From Shewanella psychropiezotolerans (GTDB taxonomy: Bacteria; Pseudomonadota; Gammaproteobacteria; Enterobacterales; Shewanellaceae), in assembly GCF_007197555.1 (NCBI RefSeq), contig NZ_CP041614.1, forward strand, positions 860,001-924,000: a stretch of DNA of 64,000 nucleotides, read 5' to 3'. This document shows positions 1 through 8,629 of this stretch, in pieces; position 1 is the stretch's first letter, and each line of letters starts with the position of its first letter. The notes beneath the pieces are model-generated. The model was not told where the DNA came from. It did no database searches and worked only from the letters and a program-made list of their open reading frames with translations. Both the position numbers and the translations under genes were made by a program.

Positions 1-912
<912 letters not shown>

Positions 913-1086
913 TACAACCCAGATGGGTTTGTGTAGTTAGTGTGTGTATTACTTCATAAGCACAAAAGAATACGAACTTGATTTAAGTCGAACCTAATTA
1001 TTTATTATTTAGAGAAATCTAGATACAGCTTTCTAAATTCTTTTACCTTTAGCTTTTTTAAAAAGCTGAAAGTAATCGTCAAATTA

Positions 1087-1203
1087 GTCTGGAAACCATA
1101 GCATTGTGGCCCCACCTGAATCCATCTCGAACTCAGAAGTGAAACGCAATCGCGCCGATGGTAGTGTGGGGTCTCCCCATGTGAGAGTAGGTCATTTCCA
1201 GGC
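1087..1203 (+). rRNA. 5S ribosomal RNA
   Basis: A 5S rRNA gene lies 174 bases after the 23S 3' end, as expected for an rrn operon. It carries the conserved 'cgaactcagaagtgaaacgc' core (1128-1147) and 'gatggtagtgtggggtctcc' (1158-1177). The ends pair with each other (tctggaaa near 1088 with tttccagg near 1195-1202). Ends may be off by one or two bases. No tRNA is seen between 23S and 5S or after 5S. Confidence 0.97.
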
Positions 1204-1230
1204 GCCTAATTTCTCGTAAAGAGAGTCGAT

Positions 1231-1262
1231 AAATCCCCAGCACTTAGTGTTGGGGATTTTTT
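1231..1262 (+). terminator. Rho-independent terminator of the rrn operon
   Basis: The arms aaatccccag-cac and gtg-ttggggattt form a GC-rich stem followed by a T run. It lies 28 bases after 5S and marks the end of the rRNA operon. Confidence 0.9.
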
Positions 1263-1744
1263 CGTTTAACAGCTTTTGAAATGAGCTTCTCACATGGGGA
1301 ATATAGATAGCGCATGCGCAGCATGCATCCTTTTATATGCTAGTAGGGGGAAGCTCTTGCCCGAAGCCGGGCCATTGGAAGGCGCCTCCGCTCTTTGTTT
1401 CCGCATCCAAAGCGCTACTTCTCCGCCCCCATGTGGTTCGGCCTTCGGCAAGTATCATGACGATTCCAAGCCGGGCCATTTCCAGACACCCATGTGGCTT
1501 GCTCCCCAGCTGCAGCAAACCTGCTACGCGCTACGACTGTATGTTCGTCATTTTTACTTTTGACCAGCCTTGCTGATCTATTAAATCTCTCTGTCATTTT
1601 AAATACAGCGCATGCAAAGCATTCCTTATCGGGCCTAAATCGATGAAGACAGCTAGCAAAGGATTTTAAGTCACGCACATGTTCAAAAAGGACAATTCAA
1701 AACCTAGTTATGCGATCAAGGAATTGGGGGAGAGAGCCGTATAA
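1263..1744. other. Intergenic region after the rrn operon, no convincing gene
   Basis: This stretch is richer in GC than the surrounding spacers. It holds an imperfect direct repeat built on 'aagccgggccatt' (about 1365 and 1470) and 'cccatgtgg' (about 1428 and 1490). Short open frames exist on both strands (for example minus 1415-1678, 87 codons) but overlap each other, lack a ribosome-binding site and resemble no protein family I recognise. I treat it as non-coding or as a decayed repeat. Confidence 0.4.
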
Positions 1745-2009
1745 TACCAATCGGTATAAAGGTGTGGTCACTCAGCGAGAGTTTAGCGCTTCAGAGGCAA
1801 GGCAACGAGTGGGGAACATAGTTATTCTACGTTTAAGCTCGTTAACGCCGTATCGGAAGTGCTAAAACTCGCCTTTCAGGAGTGTTTTTGGCAGCCTACT
1901 TCTGTGTTGAATGAATTCAAAAGGGATCACCATTCCCTCACTCATCCGCCTTGAATTATGCAGCCAAAAATAACTCTGAGTTGGCCACTTTTTTATACCG
2001 ATTGGTATA
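1745..2009. repeat. 265-bp dispersed repeat with inverted ends, copy 1
   Basis: This 265-bp unit is repeated almost base for base at 53361-53625, also 265 bp and with only about eight differences. It starts with taccaatcggtata and ends with tataccgattggtata, so the ends are inverted repeats. Each end is itself a small hairpin (tacc-aatc-ggta). It has no open frame of note and fits a MITE-like or REP-like non-autonomous element. Isolated copies of just the end motif occur at 15245 and 43313. No clear target duplication was identified. Confidence 0.85.
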
Positions 2010-2211
2010 ATTACCAATACACTGGTTAATTACTAATAACCAGCCAGGTTATCAGAGCCCTTTTGGGCTACTTTCAATATTTGCAACAGAACTGGAAATA
2101 GATAACCTGCTTTTTAATGTTTGCAATTTCGTCTCATCATTTTATTCCGGGCAGTAAAAAGGGAGGTTATGCCTCCCCATTTTATACCAGTATTTACTTC
2201 AGAATCTTGTT

Positions 2212-3345
2212 CTAACTCTGCAATATCTTCAGCGGTAAGCCCAACATGTTATCTCCAGAACCGGCTAGATACCAGATGATGGCTATAAGTGCTCCCACGG
2301 TGAGAAAATACCATATGGTGGAGAATATCTGTCCATACCTGTCCAGAGGTAACAAATGACTCTGGTGGCGTGTCTTCCACTCGAATACTATTTCTAAACT
2401 GCCGATGAGAAGCAGGAATCCCAATAGTGCTAGTCCTAATGTGTAGCTCAAGTAAACGCCAACGGCAGCCCCAGCGACGCAGGCGCCCAGACCCAAGACG
2501 CTGTTCATCGAAAAGCTAATGCTCTTTAAGATGTGTCCACCGTCTAGTGGGAGTATGGGTAATAGGTTAAATAGGTTTAAAAGGGCGTTAAAGGCGGCCA
2601 GACCAGCGAAAAACACGTTACCAGTTAACCAGTAGGCTATCAAAGCCATGATGGACATGAGTAGGCCGAATGTTGGTCCCATGATAGATATCACCACGTC
2701 CTGCCAACGGGTATTGATCTTCTCGTCGCTGAGTGCCAGCCCTCCCATGAATGGGATTAGGTAGATGCCCTTGGTTTTCATGCCGAAATGTTTCATGGCT
2801 CTGATGTGGCCATATTCGTGAAATACCAGACAGGCGATCAAGGCTAAAGCAAATTGGAAGGAGAATAACCAGGAATATGCGGCAACACTGGCGCCAGCTA
2901 AAACTACCTTGATGACTTTTGCGCTCTTTAGCAGCTTGAACCCTAAGGAAGCTAAGCCGACTAAACTGACTTTTCGCTTTGCTTCGATAGGCTTGACTGG
3001 GACCTGCCGCTCGATATCTTTGGTGTCTCTAGTACCGCTATTGATGATTTGATCATCCTTTATCAAGCGATAATCTAAGCTAAATGGCTGCCAAGTAAGA
3101 TTGATCTCAAGGCTTATCTTTATAGCTTGGCTGGCTATTGATTTTTCAATGTTTGTATCCGGGTTGGTGTTGACCTGATTGACTTGTGTAGCGAGTTCAA
3201 ACTCATGAGTTTTTAGCCCCTCATTATCTGCAGAAGCCTGTTTGACTGAGACTAGGGTATCTCCCCAAAAAAGCTGTTGCCAACCGGCCATAGAGCCTTC
3301 TAATCTCAGCTCTTTACCTAAACAATCAATTCTTAATAATTCCAC
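2212..3345 (-). CDS. Site-2 protease family (M50) membrane metalloprotease
   Basis: A 377-residue membrane protein. Residues 1-130 are soluble and unlike anything I recognise. A hydrophobic region then carries the zinc-protease motif HEYGH (in 'CLVFHEYGHIRAMKHFG', about residue 176-180). Downstream is the LDGGH motif of M50 proteases ('LLPILPLDGGHIL', about 265-270), which supplies the third metal ligand, with further transmembrane segments to the end. The family cuts transmembrane substrates inside the membrane; typical bacterial roles are regulated proteolysis of anti-sigma factors or signal-peptide remnants. The substrate here is unknown. The soluble N-terminal extension replaces the PDZ domains of RseP-type enzymes, so this is a minimal-core type. 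It stands alone, with a spacer of about 220 bases before fapA. Confidence 0.85.
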   Translation of the reverse strand: MELLRIDCLGKELRLEGSMAGWQQLFWGDTLVSVKQASADNEGLKTHEFELATQVNQVNTNPDTNIEKSIASQAIKISLEINLTWQPFSLDYRLIKDDQIINSGTRDTKDIERQVPVKPIEAKRKVSLVGLASLGFKLLKSAKVIKVVLAGASVAAYSWLFSFQFALALIACLVFHEYGHIRAMKHFGMKTKGIYLIPFMGGLALSDEKINTRWQDVVISIMGPTFGLLMSIMALIAYWLTGNVFFAGLAAFNALLNLFNLLPILPLDGGHILKSISFSMNSVLGLGACVAGAAVGVYLSYTLGLALLGFLLLIGSLEIVFEWKTRHQSHLLPLDRYGQIFSTIWYFLTVGALIAIIWYLAGSGDNMLGLPLKILQS

Positions 3346-3568
3346 AAATGTTCTCTTAGCTTTCTTGGTTATTAATTAGTTTTTATAAAAAGATTATGCA
3401 TGGAAAGTTTGAGGGAAGCGAGAGAAGAAAAGCCAACTTTAATGGGGAGAGGTGGCTAAAACATAAGGTGAAGAGCAGAAAGTATAACTGCTCTTGCCTC
3501 TATTTTTAGTCATTAAGACAGACTGATTAGAACTGGGCCATTAAGTTTAATGCATTAAGACTAAGTCA

Positions 3569-5238
3569 TTAGCCGCGATTGTTATAATCGAAGGTTATCT
3601 CTTGATCTTGATTGAATACTATACAGGTACCGTGTTCTCTCTGGGTTCGGTTAAAGGCTTGACCTATATGAATTTCGACATTGGAAAAAATGTGTTTATG
3701 AGCTTCTATGCGGTTGTCTTGGTAATAGGCATCGACTTCCTGTTTGATGGTCTCATATTCAATTTCTTCCCTTGCAAGTTCATTTATGATGCGTTGCTTT
3801 TCATCCAGCATCATTTTGACTTGTTCTACCATCATTTCATCATTTTGCCATTCGCTCTTTGGGGGCAACTTCTTGAGCCGGGCAGCGATCTCTAATTTAG
3901 CCACAACCATAGCTTTAATTCCCTGATCTAGCTCTTTTAGGTTTTTCTTCAGATCTCCCTGTTTCATGGCACAAAACACTTCCGTTTTAGTGCCGGCAGT
4001 AGCACCTATGATAACGGCTTTAAGTCCCTTATCGGCTTTAACTATTCCGCCGACGAGATCGCCTCTTCGTCCATTGGCATCGCTAACTGTGAGTTTCTGT
4101 TTGGTCTTGGTATGACTGTGAAGTAGTTGTTTAGTGACGAGAATCTCACCCTGAGCATCGAGATCTGAATATTGGATGAATTGAGCGCAAATCTGACCCT
4201 TAGCTAGAATCTTAGTCGACAACTCATTTTCTTTGAGCTGCCTGCCTATGATCCCCTTACTGACAATTACATCACCTTCGGCAATTAAGGTCGATGAATC
4301 GACAAACCCCATAACGGTAATGTCCCCGGAGCTTTTTACTACCATGCCCTCGTGTACATCTCCAGTGATCATTATGCTGCCTTTAAAGTCAACGTTGCCA
4401 TAGCCTACATCGACATCCTTGATATTGAGTACATCATCGACTTTCATGCTTGTCTTAGTCTCAACGGGCTGGCCAGCAACCGTTGCGATCAGGTGATTCA
4501 GGTTTGCAGGATCCAGCCCAGCTCCTTCCTCTTCGGTGAGCTTGAGATCTTTTCCGGGTACGGGAGCTAGCACTTCACCATGTACGTTATAGCCTTTAGT
4601 CCCTTGTGTTGCCGGGTGTTTCACCATCAAGAGATCTTTAGGCTTCACCATGATGACAGAACCTAAATTTCGCATATCTACGGTGCCATCTTTTCGCTCT
4701 TGGGGTTGCAGTAAGCGTTCTCTGGCTAGGGGGACTTTACGTTCAAGCTTGGCGTTAGTGCCATTGACACAGGGCTTGCCTGTAGCTATGACACTACGAC
4801 AAGTCTTACCTGACTGAAGCTGTGTTAGTTGTTTCAATAGCGTCTGAATCTTAACTTTACTTAAGCCCATGCCAACGTTATTGGTTTTTAGTGATTTCAA
4901 GATATCCTGGATGGTAACTTCCTCCCCCCCCAGGCTGCTGTGAGTTGCATCTGGGCACTCATCTTATCTTCACTTATCTCTACTTCGATTAAACCATTGC
5001 GGCGCTCGGCAATTTGAAAAAATTGTTCGAATTGACCGTCATCTTGGCCACAGAGTTGATTGACCTGGATCACGGCCTTCTGAATGCTAGGCTCTAAAGG
5101 GAAAAGACAATCGAAATCGGGGAGCGTTAAGAGGGTGAAGATAGCCTCTTCGGTGAGTGGACCATGCGTATTAGGCGTCACCTTAAATTCGGCAAAACTA
5201 TTATCAGCACTTAGTTCAATCAGTTCAGGAGATAGCAT
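3569..5238 (-). pseudogene. FapA / DUF342 family protein, frameshifted at a G8 tract
   Basis: Two minus-strand reading frames encode the two parts of one DUF342 (FapA-like) polymerising protein. The N-terminal part (start 5238, 113 codons) reads up to 'LTAAWGG' and is thrown out of frame at a run of eight G (4924-4931 on the plus strand as C8). The remainder continues in the next frame as 'EEVTIQDILKSLKTNN...' through repeated beta-rich segments ('GNVDFKGSIMITGDVHEGM', 'SSGDITVMGFVDSS'), then a coiled-coil stretch near the C-terminus. One extra G (G9) would restore a 556-residue protein, a normal length for the family. The apparent start of the second part at 4900 is a TTG inside the coding sequence, not a real start. 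Role in Shewanella unknown. Confidence 0.8.
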
Positions 5239-5462
5239 AGTGAATTCCGATGTAATGACTCATTATTATTCTTATGTGTTTTATCTTGTTTAATCTTGTT
5301 TTACTACTGTACGAGTATAACAGTATAAAGTTTCGGCTAAGAAGCCCTAACTGACTGAAAAGTGAATGGACTCTAATAAGATTAATATAAAATTGATTTT
5401 GAGCAATAAAAGGGCCAGAAGTGTTTTATCCGGCCTGACAGTGAATTGAGTTAAACCCGTAT

Positions 5463-6512
5463 TTATCGAGTTTGTTTATTGATTTTATTGAACTTGTTTG
5501 AGTAAATTTTATATTTGTTGTTTTCGGCTATGACGTTTACTTGACCGAAATTATCCTCAATCGTGTCGCTGTATGCTAGATGTCGATTGGCTACAATGTG
5601 CCATATACCGCCTTTCTTTAGTTTTTTTACACTATCGCTTACAAAATTTTTGGCTATGTCGGTCGTGCTCTTAAGTCCATCGTGGAATGGTGGATTAGAG
5701 ATGATGCCATCAAATTTATCTTGGGTTTGGGCTAAACCATCTGATGGGTAAGTCGTGGCGATAAAATTATTGGCTGTTAATGTCAGCTCACATGAAGCTA
5801 GCGCCATGGCATTGATGTCGATACATTCGACTTGTAATTGGGGTTGTTCCTTGAGTAGAGCGGCGGTAATGACGCCGGCGCCGCAGCCAAAATCTAATAC
5901 CCTACCTTTCATTCTTGGCAGATTTGATAGCAATAACTTAGTGCCTTCATCTAATTTTTTCTCGCTGAACACCCCGACTAAGTTACACACTGTAATTTCG
6001 CCCTGGGGGGTATCTAACTGATATTGACTGACCCACTCATCGAGTCTGACTTTGGGAGCCTGCTCGATAAGCTCACTGATATAAAGTAGACAGTGGCGAG
6101 CATTATCTTGTTTAAAAGGCTTATCAAAATAGGCGGGGATCTGTTTGACCAGGGAGCGAATTCCACCTTTATTTTCACCCACTACGACAAGCTGTCCACC
6201 GGGCTTCAAGTGTTGGCCGGCTAAGTTTAGGAGGTAGGCGGCAAGCGCCTTCGCTTTAGGGTAATAAATGATTGCCGTATCAAACAGCTCGTCATTGGGA
6301 AGGCAATGGCTAAAAAATAGCGACAGTTCTTGGCTGGCCTCAGGCTCCATCTGTAGGTGATGATGGAAGTCCAGTGCCAGTGCGGTGACCTTATTGGCAT
6401 GTTCTAACAGATGTTTAGGAAGCCGATCGTCTTCATAATTGATTACTAATACATTTTGATTTTCGAATAAATTGCTATTTCTGAGAATGACTTGAGATGG
6501 ATTAGTTAACAC
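5463..6512 (-). CDS. rsmC: 16S rRNA (guanine-1207-N2)-methyltransferase RsmC
   Basis: RsmC methylates G1207 of 16S rRNA in the 30S subunit using S-adenosylmethionine. The protein has two methyltransferase-like halves; the N-terminal one is degenerate and the C-terminal one carries the SAM-binding motif '[11 protein letters not shown]' and the catalytic 'NPPFHDG' motif. I chose GTG at 6512, which gives a start of [17 protein letters not shown], because this matches the beginning of Shewanella RsmC; the upstream ATG at 6554 would add 14 residues that do not look conserved. About 349 residues, close to E. coli RsmC (343). Monocistronic. Confidence 0.92.
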   Translation of the reverse strand: MLTNPSQVILRNSNLFENQNVLVINYEDDRLPKHLLEHANKVTALALDFHHHLQMEPEASQELSLFFSHCLPNDELFDTAIIYYPKAKALAAYLLNLAGQHLKPGGQLVVVGENKGGIRSLVKQIPAYFDKPFKQDNARHCLLYISELIEQAPKVRLDEWVSQYQLDTPQGEITVCNLVGVFSEKKLDEGTKLLLSNLPRMKGRVLDFGCGAGVITAALLKEQPQLQVECIDINAMALASCELTLTANNFIATTYPSDGLAQTQDKFDGIISNPPFHDGLKSTTDIAKNFVSDSVKKLKKGGIWHIVANRHLAYSDTIEDNFGQVNVIAENNKYKIYSNKFNKINKQTR

Positions 6513-6909
6513 GACGACCACAGTTAGGAAATTTGAGCGCCTATTATATCCCAAATTTATACATCTCTATCAGTTTTTAGTCTGATATATACAGATATTG
6601 AGTCGGTTAAGACTTTAGGCAATTGAATATTTCTGGAACCTGATGACAAAAATCATCAGGTGTATTTCAAATAAATCATTATGGCTAATAGTGACTTGGG
6701 TCAGAGAGTTTGATCACTGTTTTTTTTGAAAGATTTTGAATCATATTTTTCAAGTGTAAATTATCAGCTTCTATGAAATAAATTTTGAGCGGCATAAGTA
6801 TTCTTTGCCTAAGCTGTAGGTACGTGAGGTATTAGTATCCGCTTGATTCGTTGATGCAGCAGCATGGCTTATTTTATGTGTGGATAAAGGATAGTAAGGA
6901 GACTAGTTA
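6513..6909. other. Intergenic, divergent promoters region
   Basis: This AT-rich spacer lies between rsmC (minus) and the first signalling cassette (plus) and should carry both promoters. I see no conserved operator, no Pho-box-like direct repeats and no RNA gene. A ribosome-binding sequence 'aaggaga' (6896-6902) precedes the ATG at 6910. Confidence 0.4.
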
Positions 6910-7338
6910 ATGCGCCTCTTGGCCACATGGATGTTAGTGCTGTATCTTTTTTGTGCTCATTCTACCGCAGCTCAGGTCATAGTGAATGGTTCAGCCATTG
7001 ATTTCCCCTTGCCTGCTCAAGAGTTACGCCTGATTTTTTCGATGCAAAAAATCTATTGGCCCGATGGTCAAAAAATTCAAGTATTTATTCTTTCTCCCAG
7101 CTCTGAACTGCATAAAGAATTCTGTTTTAAACAGCTGGATATGATGCCGTATATGTTACAGCGAAGATGGGACCGCTTAGTTTATTCTGGCACTGGAGAG
7201 CGACCCATCATATTAAAAAATGAAGTTGAGATGCAGGAAAAAATTGCAAAAACACCTGGTTCGATAGGTTATTTGGCAGAGCCCGCATTGAGTGGTAACA
7301 ATAGAGTGGCTAGGAGTCTTTATGAAGCTAGTCGCTAA
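6910..7338 (+). CDS. Small PstS-like periplasmic protein (cassette 1)
   Basis: A 142-residue protein with an N-terminal signal peptide (residues 1-21, ending near STAAQ). It resembles part of the phosphate-binding PstS fold and is about half the size of true PstS, so it is a fragment-like or minimal binding domain. Conserved positions are shared with 26206-26631: 'YWPDGQKIQVFILSPSSE', an aromatic/basic 'W-R-LVYSG' and 'GSIGYL'. It overlaps the barrel gene by 17 bases and heads a three-gene operon with a barrel and a GGDEF-EAL protein. I infer that it senses a ligand, possibly an anion, for the cyclase partner; transport is unlikely because no permease or ATPase is present. Confidence 0.75.
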   Translation: MRLLATWMLVLYLFCAHSTAAQVIVNGSAIDFPLPAQELRLIFSMQKIYWPDGQKIQVFILSPSSELHKEFCFKQLDMMPYMLQRRWDRLVYSGTGERPIILKNEVEMQEKIAKTPGSIGYLAEPALSGNNRVARSLYEASR

Positions 7339-8491
7339 TTGGTTTATCAGCTTAGTACTTCTTCTCGTACCTTTTTATTCTTGGTCTTCCGAATGGCAAT
7401 TTAATGGTTTTGTTAGTCAGGGCTATGTTACTGCTGACGACACTCAGTTTGTCGTAGGAGAGGATGATAGTACCTTTAATATTACCGAAGCCGCATTTGC
7501 TGTGTCATGGAAGCCTATCGAGCACATTCGTATAGCCAGTGCACTCAGCTACAGGCAGTGGGGGAGCCTCGCTGAAGGTGGTGTTAATTTTGACTATCTT
7601 TTTGTCGAATACAGCCATCAGGTGGGTGAAGGGACGCTAGGTATTCGAGGAGGGCGATTTAAGAATGAAACTGGCTTCTATTCCAGCACCAGAGATGTTC
7701 CCTTTACCCAGCCGAGTATCATGTTGCCCCAGTCTATCTATAGTGATTACTTTCGTGATGCTCAGTTGCATATCGAGGGGGCAGACCTGTTTGGTATGCA
7801 TCAAATCTGGAACGGAGCCTTAGACTGGCATGTGTCTGTCGGTAAGGTTGACGTCACCGAAGATTTAGATCGAAATGTGATGGGTAATGTGGAGTTAGGC
7901 GCCTTCGATTCAGAGAGTTATTACTCTGGAGATATAGAGTTTCAAAATGACCATCTTAGATTAGGCCTTAGCTATTACGACGCTGAAGTCAGCTACCTCC
8001 CATCTCTGGAAGATTATTACCCCGGTAATATTAGATTAAAAAATTGGGTGTTCTCGGGACAATTTAGATATATGAACTTTGAGTTTACCGCCGAATATAT
8101 GACCGTAGACAGGCTGACTAATGGCCTGGTGTTTCCTCCAATGGCAGATGAATTAGTCGACTCTGGCATAGGCTATTACCTAGACCTAAGAGCCTATCTT
8201 CCCCATGAAATCGAACTTTTTGTGCGATTCGATAAACATGTAGTCGATAAAGATGATGCCGATGGCAAGGAGTTCGAGGCTGTTACGGGTCTCCCCGCTT
8301 ATTTTTCTTACACAGATGACTGGAGCTTCGGCGCTCGCTGCTTTTTGAATAATGATTGGTTGTTGGCCGCAGAATATCATTTGGTCGAAGGTGCATCTTG
8401 GGTGACCCCGATAGTGGCACCGGATCCATCCACGCAGTCGAAACATTGGTCCATGTTTGCGCTGCAGATTTCTTATCGATTCCAGTGGTGA
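7322..8491 (+). CDS. Outer-membrane beta-barrel (porin-like) protein, cassette 1
   Basis: A 389-residue protein with signal peptide MKLVANWFISLVLLLVPFYS. The rest shows alternating hydrophobic/polar strands with many aromatic girdle residues and ends in 'ALQISYRFQW', with the terminal aromatic residue typical of outer-membrane barrels. I chose ATG 7322 because 'taggag' lies at the right distance (7311-7316); an upstream GTG at 7292 would precede the signal peptide. The start overlaps the previous gene by 17 bases, so translation is probably coupled. The last bases take part in the 77-bp tandem duplication at 8480-8629. It resembles phosphate/anion-selective porins only in general architecture; substrate unknown. 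Confidence 0.75.
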   Translation: MKLVANWFISLVLLLVPFYSWSSEWQFNGFVSQGYVTADDTQFVVGEDDSTFNITEAAFAVSWKPIEHIRIASALSYRQWGSLAEGGVNFDYLFVEYSHQVGEGTLGIRGGRFKNETGFYSSTRDVPFTQPSIMLPQSIYSDYFRDAQLHIEGADLFGMHQIWNGALDWHVSVGKVDVTEDLDRNVMGNVELGAFDSESYYSGDIEFQNDHLRLGLSYYDAEVSYLPSLEDYYPGNIRLKNWVFSGQFRYMNFEFTAEYMTVDRLTNGLVFPPMADELVDSGIGYYLDLRAYLPHEIELFVRFDKHVVDKDDADGKEFEAVTGLPAYFSYTDDWSFGARCFLNNDWLLAAEYHLVEGASWVTPIVAPDPSTQSKHWSMFALQISYRFQW

Positions 8492-8629
8492 TGATATGAC
8501 TATGTTGCCTGAAGGTCGGACAATATTTATCAGTCTTAAATGTAAGCTGCTACTCGTTCCAGTGGTGATGATATGACTATGCTGCCAGAAGGTCGGACAA
8601 TATTTATCAGTTTAAAATGGAAGCTGCTA
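8480..8629 (+). repeat. 77-bp tandem duplication over the barrel stop and cyclase start
   Basis: The segment from 'ttccagtggtgatgatatga' (8480) to 'aagctgcta' is repeated with an offset of exactly 77 bases (8480-8556 and 8557-8629) with a few mismatches. Each copy contains the end of the barrel gene and the ATG of the cyclase. The first ATG (8496) opens only a 27-codon frame that closes at the second copy's TGA; the second ATG (8573) opens the real gene. So the cyclase start has been duplicated and the upstream copy is a short leader frame. Confidence 0.92.

Noticed and set aside
1294..1678. Four overlapping open frames on both strands after the 5S gene
   Set aside because: Mutually overlapping, no ribosome-binding site and no family resemblance; treated as non-coding.
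3602..4570. Plus-strand frames opposite fapA
   Set aside because: Antisense to a clearly coding DUF342 gene.
4897..4900. Two separate genes coupled by overlapping stop and TTG start in the fapA region
   Set aside because: The frames join smoothly at the G8 tract into one family-length protein, so two genes are unlikely.
6513..6909. Pho box before cassette 1
   Set aside because: No CTGTCAT-like direct repeats could be found despite the PstS-like gene and the nearby phosphatase.
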